NCBI GenBank assembly: GCA_005502805.1
Contig: SCMY01000013.1
Location: forward strand, 1-64,000
Origin: Rhizobiales bacterium 2SD
GTDB lineage: Bacteria; Pseudomonadota; Alphaproteobacteria; Rhizobiales; Beijerinckiaceae
Direction of reading: 5' to 3'
Length of the DNA stretch: 64,000 nucleotides
Both the position numbers and the translations under genes were made by a program. Positions 54,825-61,563 of this stretch are shown here, in pieces. Positions within the stretch are counted from its first letter, which is position 1; each line of letters begins with the position of its first letter. Under the pieces are notes generated by a model, which made no database searches, was not told where the DNA came from, and saw only the letters and a program-made list of their open reading frames with translations.

Positions 54825-55700
54825 CTAGTTCGGCAGCATTGCGAGATCGAGCTGCGCAAGGCGTTCTGGATCCGCCATCGCTCGTATCTCAACGATCTTT
54901 CCATGCTTGAATGAGAGATGGAAAACGGCGCGCGTTCGCTCGTCGGGCGCGATGATAAAACCAAAGCCTCCATCCACGAACGCCAGCAACGCAGCCGCTG
55001 CGCGACCTTTGAAGGCTTCAGCCACGGCATTGGCACCATGAATTTCAGGAACAGAGCCGAGGCGTATGGTTTCTTTGTCAGCCCGGAAAACGACGTCTGG
55101 ATCGAGCACTGAGAGAAGCGCGTCGAAGTCGCCGCCTCGCGCAGCCACGAAAAAGGCTTCAACCAGCTTCCGCTGTTTGGCTCGATCGGTATCAGCAACA
55201 ATGAGCGGACCTTGCACACGGCGGCGCGCGCGACTTGCGAGTTGGCGCGTTGCCTCCACGGAGCGGCCAACGACTGGGGCTATCTCCTCATATGATACGG
55301 CAAAGACGTCGTGCAAAACGAACGCCAGCCGCTCAGCGGGAGCCAATTTCTCGATCACGACAAACAGGGCAAGGCCGATTGAATCCGTTTCGGCTATTTG
55401 ATCCTCTGGGCTTTTGCTTACTTCGTGAGCAACGGCGGGCCTGAATTCGGCTCCGTCGAGCGGCTCTTCACGAAGCGCCTTGCGCGATCTCAGCATATCA
55501 AGACAGATCCGGGCGATGGTGGTGGTCAACCAGCCGCCCAGATTGGCGATATTCTCCGCGTCCACCTTGGAAAGGCGCAGCCAAGTTTCCTGGACCGCGT
55601 CTTCTGCCTCGCTCAGCGAGCCGAGTATCCGGCAGCCCACCGCACGCAGGTGCGGGCGATTGATCTCGAACTGCTCCAGCGAGAATTTTTTCGCTTCCAT
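54825..55700 (-). CDS. ECF41-type sigma factor with C-terminal SnoaL-like domain
   Basis: A 291-residue ECF sigma factor. Region 2 (about residues 10-75) has HLRAVGCRILGSLSEAEDAV and WLRLSKVDAENIANLGGWL. Region 4 (about 115-165) has SYEEIAPVVGRSVEATRQLA. A SnoaL_2-like domain (about 180-285) replaces an anti-sigma factor, as in ECF41. The usual DGGGK stretch is replaced by DKETIRLGS here, while ADPERL near the C-terminus resembles the family's NPDKL. The matching promoter at 55737-55763 suggests autoregulation. No carboxymuconolactone decarboxylase, the common ECF41 partner, is adjacent; a VOC gene diverges from it. Confidence 0.9.
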   Translation of the reverse strand: MEAKKFSLEQFEINRPHLRAVGCRILGSLSEAEDAVQETWLRLSKVDAENIANLGGWLTTTIARICLDMLRSRKALREEPLDGAEFRPAVAHEVSKSPEDQIAETDSIGLALFVVIEKLAPAERLAFVLHDVFAVSYEEIAPVVGRSVEATRQLASRARRRVQGPLIVADTDRAKQRKLVEAFFVAARGGDFDALLSVLDPDVVFRADKETIRLGSVPEIHGANAVAEAFKGRAAAALLAFVDGGFGFIIAPDERTRAVFHLSFKHGKIVEIRAMADPERLAQLDLAMLPN

Positions 55701-55736
55701 CCGTCACATCTCCTCCACGCGTTCCGTCATGGGCAT

Positions 55737-55763
55737 GACGAATGAAACCTCGCGGATGTGACA
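55737..55763 (-). promoter_or_regulatory. ECF41-type promoter, TGTCACA-N16-CGTC
   Basis: On the minus strand TGTCACA (55757-55763) is followed by exactly 16 bases and CGTC (55737-55740), the known ECF41 promoter pattern. It lies about 40 bases upstream of the sigma factor ATG, with GGAGGAG as the ribosome binding site. Confidence 0.75.
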
Positions 55764-55835
55764 AAGATCGATCTCTAGAGGTGCGTCGTCCGGTTCAAAA
55801 GCCAGTGCCGACACTGGGATCGGAAAGGATTGAAG

Positions 55836-56225
55836 ATGTTCAGTAAAGTGATGTTCGCCACCTTGTTCGTGTCAGACCAGGACAAGGCGCTCGACTACTA
55901 CACCACCCACTTCGGCTTCGAGAAGGTCGCCGACAATCCGGGGCCAGAGGGCCGTTTCCTGTTGATGAGCTACAATGGTCAGGGGTGGCCGATCCTGCTG
56001 TGGCCTGGTGCAGGAGGCCGCGCAGAGTCCGAGACGGACAAGACGGGAACGATCTTTCTGCAATCGGATGACCTGCGGAAAGACTTCGCTGAGCTCAAAG
56101 CGCGCGGTATTGCGTTCGTCGAGCCGGAGCCCGAGGACTATACTTGGGGCGTGCGGGTGACCGCTTTGGATCCCGACGGCAATCGCATTGCCCTTCGGCA
56201 GCAGGGACGCGTGCGGGGGCAATAG
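55836..56225 (+). CDS. VOC (glyoxalase/bleomycin-resistance) family protein
   Basis: A 129-residue single VOC domain. MFATLFVSDQDKALDYYTTH and LDPDGNRIALRQQ are family hallmarks, with a metal-ligand-like glutamate near the C-terminal FVEPEPEDY segment. Such proteins isomerise or bind small electrophiles, or give antibiotic tolerance; the substrate is unknown. ATG 55836 follows GGAAAGGA by seven bases. It diverges from the ECF41 gene and could be part of its regulon, although no ECF41 promoter is visible in front of it. Confidence 0.9.
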   Translation: MFSKVMFATLFVSDQDKALDYYTTHFGFEKVADNPGPEGRFLLMSYNGQGWPILLWPGAGGRAESETDKTGTIFLQSDDLRKDFAELKARGIAFVEPEPEDYTWGVRVTALDPDGNRIALRQQGRVRGQ

Positions 56226-56510
56226 CGAGCCGCGGAACGGCGCGGCCAGCAAAGGCGATTTTGCCCGCCGCGCCGAAAGGCTCAATGCATTTGGTTGTGA
56301 GAGCAACGCTCGCGCGAGATTGAGAGGATGCACTCCCTCTCGATTTGGTGGTAGCGAGGTTCTGCTACCGCGAGCTCGCTTGGCACCAGGAGCGGACTCT
56401 AGCTCTTTGCCCAGGAGTGCAGCCGGAATCGACCCCTATCGGACGCTCTTGCCAATGCCGCAACCCCGATGCCACGCTTCGCGACTAGGCTCTGCGGGAG
56501 TGAAGCGAGG

Positions 56511-56906
56511 ATGCACAGCGGCTCATGCCTTTGTGGTGCGGTCACCTTAACCGTGGCCGGCAGTCTGCCAGCTCCGAACTTCTGCCATTGTCATATGTGC
56601 CGCAAGCATTCGGGCCACCACTTCGCGTCCACTGATGTGCCCAGGACTGCCTTGACGATTGTCGGCGAGGGGAAGCTGACATGGTTTCAATCGTCGCAGA
56701 ACGTCCGGCGCGGCTTCTGCTCGACATGCGGATCGTCTCTATTCTGGGATCGGTCGGATCGGGACTGGATCGCCGTGGCAATGGGCGCTTTCGACGAGCC
56801 GACGGAAACCACTGCAGATTTGCATATCTACGTCGCCGACAAGGGGGACTACTACGAGATCGCAGACGGCCTGCCGCAATATGACACCGTTCCACCGCGC
56901 GACTGA
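56511..56906 (+). CDS. GFA-family (glutathione-dependent formaldehyde-activating-like) protein
   Basis: A 131-residue zinc protein. SGSCLCGAVTLTV, FCHCHMCRKHSGHHF and GFCSTCGSSLFW provide the cysteine ligands of the GFA (Mss4-like) fold. The founding member was proposed to speed glutathione-formaldehyde adduct formation, but most homologues have no proved activity. ATG 56511 puts the first cysteine pair at the N-terminus as is usual. It follows the VOC gene after 285 bases. Confidence 0.93.
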   Translation: MHSGSCLCGAVTLTVAGSLPAPNFCHCHMCRKHSGHHFASTDVPRTALTIVGEGKLTWFQSSQNVRRGFCSTCGSSLFWDRSDRDWIAVAMGAFDEPTETTADLHIYVADKGDYYEIADGLPQYDTVPPRD

Positions 56907-56915
56907 GCTGCCCGA

Positions 56916-57446
56916 CTAGCCAGGAACATACCTCAGCCTGATCACGCTCTCGCCGATGCGATCGCTGGCGACGAGGCGGAGCGGCAGCCGGGAGCCTGCG
57001 AAGAACGGCGTGCCGTGGCCCAGCACATGCGGGTGGAAGTAGAGCCGATATTCGTCGATGAGGCCAAGCTCGGTCACGCTTTGCGCCAGCTTCGGCCCGG
57101 ACACCGTGATCTCACCGGCCAGCTCGTCCTTCAACCTGCGGATCGCCGTCTCCACGTCACCGGTAACAAGCGTTGCGTTGGAACCGACCGACGCGAGCGA
57201 ACGCGACACGACCCATTTCGGCAGGCGCCGCCATGCCGCCGCGAAGTCGCGGTGATCCGCGGTCCATTCGGGCTGGTCCTCGTCCCAATAGCGCATGATC
57301 TCGTACATGCGGCGGCCGTAGACGCTGCCCGCCAAGCCCTGCACATGCTCGATCCAGTGGCGGAAGAGCACGGCATCGGGCGCAAAGGCCTCGTGATCGA
57401 CATAGCCGTCCAGCGACAGGTTCATTCCAAAAATGAGCTTGGCCAA
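56916..57446 (-). CDS. RibD C-terminal/dihydrofolate reductase-like protein
   Basis: A 176-residue reductase-fold protein. MAKLIFGMNLSLDGYVDHEA is the classical opening of this family, and VYGRRMYEIMRYWDEDQPEW and ITVSGPKLAQSVTELGLIDEY hold the NADPH-fold segments. I take TTG at 57446 as start, with GGAGG eleven bases upstream; the frame continues to 57524 as unrelated arginine-rich residues. Its substrate is unknown; many copies are stand-alone accessory genes. It converges on the GFA gene and diverges from the riboswitch-ribH unit. Confidence 0.88.
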   Translation of the reverse strand: MAKLIFGMNLSLDGYVDHEAFAPDAVLFRHWIEHVQGLAGSVYGRRMYEIMRYWDEDQPEWTADHRDFAAAWRRLPKWVVSRSLASVGSNATLVTGDVETAIRRLKDELAGEITVSGPKLAQSVTELGLIDEYRLYFHPHVLGHGTPFFAGSRLPLRLVASDRIGESVIRLRYVPG

Positions 57447-57566
57447 GCTGCAAAGCCTCCACGCCAGGTTGCTCAGGATAGCGCGAGCCGTAACGGCGCA
57501 GAAGCGAGCCCGCTTCCGGCGCATGGCGGCTGTTCCTTGCCGCGGCGTGCCAGTCGGGTAACGTAT

Positions 57567-57710
57567 TCCCGTTCTCAGGGCGGGGCGAAATTCCCCACCG
57601 GCGGTATGCGGCCCCGGCCGTGAGCCCGCGAGCGCCTTTCGCGAGGAAGGGTCAGCAGATCAGGTGCGATGCCTGAGCCGACGGTCACAGTCCGGATGAA
57701 AGAGAACGTG
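57567..57710 (+). promoter_or_regulatory. FMN riboswitch (RFN element)
   Basis: The segment carries the RFN landmarks in order: TTCTCAGGGCGGGGCGAAATT, split here as TTCTCAGGGCGGGG then CGAAATTCCCCACCGGCGGT, followed by the AGCCCGCGAG stem, GATCAGGTGCGATGCCTG, and finally GGTCACAGTCCGGATGAAAGAGAAC. It lies 80 bases upstream of the ribH start and should repress ribH when FMN is abundant. Confidence 0.95.
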
Positions 57711-57789
57711 CCCGTCGTCCGCGCTTAACAGGCGCGGCGCGCGGCCGTGATCGCCTTGGGTGACGTGTCTGTCGCGAAAGGAGATCACT

Positions 57790-58224
57790 GTGACACTCGC
57801 CCGTTTTGCCTTCATCAAAGCCGCCTGGCACGCCGATGTCGTCGACCAGGCCCTCAAGGGCTTCCTTGAGGTCATCCCTCCCGCTCAGGTCGATGTCTTC
57901 GACGTGCCTGGAGCATTCGAGATGCCGCTGCTCGCGCGCGACCTCGCCGCGACCGGCCGCTACGCCGCTGTCGCCGCTGCAGCTCTGGTCGTGGACGGTG
58001 GCATCTACCGCCACGACTTCGTCGCGCAGGCCGTGGTCGACGGCTTGATGCGCGCCGGTCTCGATACCGGCGTGCCGGTGCTCTCGGTGTCGCTGACCCC
58101 GCATCATTACCGGGAGGGGCCGCATCACGCCGAGATCTTCAGGGCGCATTTCGTGACCAAGGGTCGCGAAGCGGCGGAGGCAGCCCTGATGATCATGCGC
58201 ACCCGCGCTCGCCTCGCAGCCTGA
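57790..58224 (+). CDS. ribH: 6,7-dimethyl-8-ribityllumazine synthase, RibH2 type
   Basis: A 144-residue lumazine synthase of the Brucella RibH2 kind, making the riboflavin precursor. ARFAFIKAAWHADVVDQALK, DVFDVPGAFEMPLLARDL, VVDGGIYRHDFVAQAVVDGL and VLSVSLTPHHY are close to the rhizobial RibH2 set, including the catalytic histidine in PHHY. The start is GTG at 57790 with AAAGGAG upstream. The FMN riboswitch directly precedes it. In relatives a second ribH lies in the main rib operon, which is not in this window. Confidence 0.95.
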   Translation: MTLARFAFIKAAWHADVVDQALKGFLEVIPPAQVDVFDVPGAFEMPLLARDLAATGRYAAVAAAALVVDGGIYRHDFVAQAVVDGLMRAGLDTGVPVLSVSLTPHHYREGPHHAEIFRAHFVTKGREAAEAALMIMRTRARLAA

Positions 58225-58294
58225 CGACATCTGCTGGCGGGGCTGCCTCTCGCATGACTGGGAGGCAGTCCCACCTTCGATCGCGAACGATGAC

Positions 58295-59206
58295 CTAGCC
58301 GATCCGGAACATCTTGCCGGTCCCGGCCTCGCGATAGAGATCGACCCGCTCGCCGTTCCAGCGATAGTCGAGATGCCGGCCTTGGACCGGATTGCCGGCG
58401 AGATCGGGCCAGAACAGCCCGGCGCACTCTCCCCCCGGCCGGCGCACGCTCGGATAGGCGACACCTTCCGAGCCGGCGGCCCGCAGTCTCAAGCCCAGCG
58501 CCTGGCTTTCCGCATAATCATCCAGCCGCAGCAGCGCGCTCTCCTCTGCCCGCTCACCGCGCGGATCGTGCAGGTTGCCATCGATCGACAGCACCAGCTC
58601 GCGGAACTGCGAAGTCCAGCCGGGCGCTTCCTTGGTGCGCGCCATGGAGCGGCCATGGTGGTGGATCGTCTCGAACAGCGCCGTCTCGAAGCCCTCGGCG
58701 ACATAGAGCGCGCCGAACGAGCCGTCGCTGAAGCGGCTCGGCCGGTCGCGGCTGACACGGGTGAACGGCGCCATCAGCCAGCTCGCGCCCGGTCCGGAGA
58801 CGCGGCGGGCCGGCGGCACCAGATCGAGATTGCCGATCGTCTCCATCAGGCGCGGATTGGTCTTCATCTCCGCCAGGATCAGCAGCGGCCAATCAGCGGG
58901 ATCGGCGATATCCTCGAACAGGTCGATCGGCGGAAAGGCGCTGCGGATGATGCGGACCGCACCGGGCCATGCGACCTGCGTGACCGGAAAGCCGCCGACG
59001 CTCACCAGAGCCCGCGCATCGCGGTCGATACGGCCGATCTCGCCGGCCTTCCAGCGCCGATAGCTGCGCACCGGCTGGTCGAGCAGCACGGCGGCTTCCT
59101 CTTCTGTCAGGCCCCAGAGCCGGAACAGGTTCATAGCCGCCCGGAACATCGCCGCAGCCTCGGTGATCGCAGCGGGCGAGGTCGGAACCGGTGAGAGCTG
59201 GCTCAT
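58295..59206 (-). CDS. Xre-type antitoxin HTH fused to a RES-domain toxin
   Basis: A 303-residue single-frame gene. Residues 1-70 resemble the N-terminal HTH of MbcA/ParS/Xre antitoxins (LFRLWGLTEEEAAVLLDQPV and SYRRWKAGEIGRIDRD). From about 75 the sequence is a full RES toxin (VTQVAWPGAVRIIRSAFPPI, FSDGSFGALYVAEGFETALF, EGVAYPSVRRPGG), a family that destroys NAD+. The DUF2384 half of the antitoxin, which normally blocks the toxin, is absent. Relatives encode two overlapping genes, so an in-frame deletion probably fused them. ATG 59206 is preceded by the operator-like inverted repeat. Whether the product is toxic or inert is unknown. Confidence 0.85.
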   Translation of the reverse strand: MSQLSPVPTSPAAITEAAAMFRAAMNLFRLWGLTEEEAAVLLDQPVRSYRRWKAGEIGRIDRDARALVSVGGFPVTQVAWPGAVRIIRSAFPPIDLFEDIADPADWPLLILAEMKTNPRLMETIGNLDLVPPARRVSGPGASWLMAPFTRVSRDRPSRFSDGSFGALYVAEGFETALFETIHHHGRSMARTKEAPGWTSQFRELVLSIDGNLHDPRGERAEESALLRLDDYAESQALGLRLRAAGSEGVAYPSVRRPGGECAGLFWPDLAGNPVQGRHLDYRWNGERVDLYREAGTGKMFRIG

Positions 59207-59217
59207 GAGGAAATATC

Positions 59218-59252
59218 CATTTGGCAAAATTGAGGTAAAATACTGCCAAATG
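59218..59252. promoter_or_regulatory. Operator-like inverted repeat before the Xre-RES gene
   Basis: Perfect 9-base arms, CATTTGGCA (59218-59226) and TGCCAAATG (59244-59252), separated by 17 bases, about 12 bases upstream of the start. Antitoxins of this family repress their own operon, so this is the likely binding site of the HTH part. Confidence 0.6.
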
Positions 59253-59270
59253 GCAAGGTAGAGATCGCGC

Positions 59271-59375
59271 GTCATTCTCGGGCGCAGCGAAGCGAAGATC
59301 CGAGAATCTCAGGATAAGATACCGAGGGAGCCTCACCCGGCCGGAGATGCTCGGGTCAGGCCCGAGCATGATGCA
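59271..59375. repeat. Two-hairpin intergenic repeat, copy 2
   Basis: Hairpin B' (59274-59307, ATTCTCGG and CCGAGAAT) and hairpin A' (59347-59369, ATGCTCGGG and CCCGAGCAT) repeat copy 1 (22186-22290) in reverse orientation with a similar spacer. The element fills much of the gap between the Xre-RES gene and the TPR gene. Confidence 0.65.
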
Positions 59376-59382
59376 TGATCCA

Positions 59383-60027
59383 TCAAGCGTCGCGGCCATC
59401 GACCTCGAGCTTGAGCGATTCGACCGCCTCCTTCACCGCCTCGAGCTGCGGATAGACCGCCAGCGCTTGCCGGTAGGCGACCATGGCGCGCTTGTCGTCA
59501 CCCTGCTGGCGCAGGATCGTGCCGAGCCCCATCATCGCGCCGTAGTGGCGCGGCTCGCGCTTCAGCGCCTCGGCGATGTCGAGCATGGAGCGAATCGGAT
59601 CGCCCTGCAGGAACAGCGCATTGGCCCGCTGATTCCAGCCTTCGGCCCAGTCGGGCTCCAGCGAAATGACGCGGTCGAGCAGCTCGATCGCCAGCGGCAG
59701 CTCGCGCGCCTTCAGCGCGTCCTGCGCCCTGGTCATCAGCAGATCGGCCGTGTCTGAGCCCGAACGGGCCCAGCGCCGCTGGATCAGACTGGCGATGCCC
59801 TTGGCCTCTTCGGCGGTCTTGGCCGCAGCAAGCCGCTCGAACAGCCGGTCGAGGGTCGCGGCCGGGCTGCGAGGCGGTGGCGCTTCCGGCAGGTTCGGCT
59901 TGTCGTCACGGTCGGCGTTCGGCACCGCGCCGTCGCGCAACGGCGCCTGCTGCGCGAGCGCGACCGGCGCGACCGCAAGGACCAGCCCAGGAATCAGCGC
60001 AATACGAGCAAGACGAGAGAGCCTCAT
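59383..60027 (-). CDS. Exported tetratricopeptide repeat protein
   Basis: A 214-residue protein with a signal peptide (cleavage after VALAQ, about residue 26), a proline-rich linker and TPR-like helical repeats (about residues 90-205), including LPLAIELLDRVISLEPDWAEGWNQRANA. It probably works in the periplasm as a scaffold; no catalytic motif is visible. ATG 60027 gives the signal peptide. It lies upstream of nothing on its strand within reach and follows rpmJ in the same direction after 168 bases. Confidence 0.88.
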   Translation of the reverse strand: MRLSRLARIALIPGLVLAVAPVALAQQAPLRDGAVPNADRDDKPNLPEAPPPRSPAATLDRLFERLAAAKTAEEAKGIASLIQRRWARSGSDTADLLMTRAQDALKARELPLAIELLDRVISLEPDWAEGWNQRANALFLQGDPIRSMLDIAEALKREPRHYGAMMGLGTILRQQGDDKRAMVAYRQALAVYPQLEAVKEAVESLKLEVDGRDA

Positions 60028-60108
60028 GCCCTCAAGGTGAGCCTGCCGAGGCCCGGCGTCAATTCACGGCCCAGCGAGATCGCTGGAGAACCAGGTGCAG
60101 CACAAGCC

Positions 60109-60140
60109 AAAAAAGCGGGCCGCACGATGTGCAGCCCGCT
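60109..60140 (-). terminator. Intrinsic terminator of rpmJ
   Basis: On the minus strand the arms AGCGGGC and GCCCGCT (60114-60120 with 60134-60140) enclose a longer loop that extends the pairing, followed by a run of T. It lies 55 bases past the rpmJ stop. Confidence 0.85.
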
Positions 60141-60195
60141 CTTTCAATCTCGACAAGGAAGCTTCCGGCGCAGCCCGATAAGGTCGCGCGAAACC

Positions 60196-60321
60196 TCAGC
60201 CCTGACGCGCCTTGAAGCGCTTCTGGACCTTGTTGATGATGTAGACGCGGCCCTTGCGGCGCACGAGCTGGTTGTCGCGATGGCGCGCACGCAGCGACTT
60301 CAGCGAATTGCGGATCTTCAT
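60196..60321 (-). CDS. rpmJ: 50S ribosomal protein L36, C-minus type
   Basis: A 41-residue ribosomal protein with the alphaproteobacterial L36 sequence (MKIRNSLKSLRARHRDNQLV then RRKGRVYIINKVQKRFKARQ). It is short and lacks the four zinc cysteines, so it is the zinc-independent form; in many bacteria that form is induced by zinc starvation, but here it is the usual single type of the order. A terminator follows. No other ribosomal gene is adjacent. Confidence 0.95.
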   Translation of the reverse strand: MKIRNSLKSLRARHRDNQLVRRKGRVYIINKVQKRFKARQG

Positions 60322-60598
60322 AGCCCGTACTCCCATCGGCCCGCCTCTCGGCGAAACCGGTCAAAAAACTGAAGGCGACGCGAACCGGAAGCCGGCTCTC
60401 ATCGAGCAAACGACATGCGCGCCTGATGCGATGGCCGGCTGTATAAGGATTTTGCCGGGATTGGCAAGGCCCCGGCGCGTTTTTCCGCCTGATGATCGCA
60501 TGCGTCATGCTCCCGTCGCAATTGCATGGCGGCCCTAGCGTCCCAGTGGGCGCATGCCTAGATTGCGGCCGCGGCAGACCTATCAGGGAGTTCTCTCG

Positions 60599-61492
60599 AT
60601 GTTCAACGCCAAGTCCCTCCTCGACGCCCTCGTCAATGCAGGCAGCCAGGCTGGCGCCCAGGGCGGCCAGGCCGGCGGCCTTGGCGGTGTGCTCGGCAAT
60701 CTCGCCCAGCAGGTCCAGCAGGCTGGCGGCGCCGGCGGGCTCGCCGGCATGGCCGGTCAGATCTTCGGCCAGGCCAGCCAGGGCGTGCAGGACGCCGCCC
60801 GCAACACCGGCCTGCAGCAGGGCGCGACCGACATCGTCGGCCAGCTTTCCGGTGGCAAGACGCCCGAGCAATTGATCGAGCAGGCCAGGGGCATGCTCGG
60901 CGGCAACCAGCTCGCCGCCGGCGCCGTGCTCGGCGGCCTCGGCGCGCTGATCTTCGGCACCTCGGCCGGCCGCTCGCTCGCCGGCTCAGCCGCCAAGATC
61001 GGCGGGCTCGCTCTGATTGGCGGCCTCGCCTACAAGGCCTACCAGAACTATCAGGCCGGCAAGCCGCTGCTCGGCGCCGACCAGCAGGCCGCCCTGCCCG
61101 CTCCCGCCGGCTCCGGCTTCGAGCCGGAAGCGGCGAGCAATGCCAGCGCCCTGCTCTTCATCCGCGCCATGATCGCGGCTTCCGCCTCCGACGGCCATAT
61201 CGACGACGCCGAGCGCAACGCGATTCTCGGCGGGCTGCGCGAAGCCGGCCTCGATGCCGAAGCCAATGAGTGGCTCGCCAACGAGCTGGCCAATCCGGCG
61301 AGCGTCGATACGCTGGTCGAGGGCGCCGAGAGCCCCGAGCTCGCCGCGCAGATCTATACGGCCGCCCGGATCGCCATCAATCCGGATACCCCGGCGGAGA
61401 AAGACTTCCTCGCCGGCCTCGCGGGCTCGCTCGGCCTTGATGCCGAGCTGGTCGCCAACATCGACGCGGCAGCGAGCGCCGCGAAGGCCTGA
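60599..61492 (+). CDS. DUF533 (TerB-like) protein
   Basis: A 297-residue protein. The N-terminal half is glycine/alanine/glutamine-rich with a hydrophobic segment (about residues 100-150) that may contact the membrane. The C-terminal half is a TerB-like helical domain, with LLFIRAMIAASASDGHIDDA holding the acidic metal-like site. Function is unknown; YebE of E. coli is a relative. ATG 60599 has GGGAG about eight bases upstream. The MFS gene follows after 71 bases. Confidence 0.88.
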   Translation: MFNAKSLLDALVNAGSQAGAQGGQAGGLGGVLGNLAQQVQQAGGAGGLAGMAGQIFGQASQGVQDAARNTGLQQGATDIVGQLSGGKTPEQLIEQARGMLGGNQLAAGAVLGGLGALIFGTSAGRSLAGSAAKIGGLALIGGLAYKAYQNYQAGKPLLGADQQAALPAPAGSGFEPEAASNASALLFIRAMIAASASDGHIDDAERNAILGGLREAGLDAEANEWLANELANPASVDTLVEGAESPELAAQIYTAARIAINPDTPAEKDFLAGLAGSLGLDAELVANIDAAASAAKA

Positions 61493-61563
61493 CCGCTGAC
61501 GCAGAGCTGGAGTGCGCCGGGCGTGGATTGACCGCCTGGCACACCCAACCATCCAATGCGGGG

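Noticed and set aside
58238..58272. Terminator after ribH
   Set aside because: A CTGCCTC/GAGGCAG stem is present, but there is no T-tract and the gap is short, so I did not call it.
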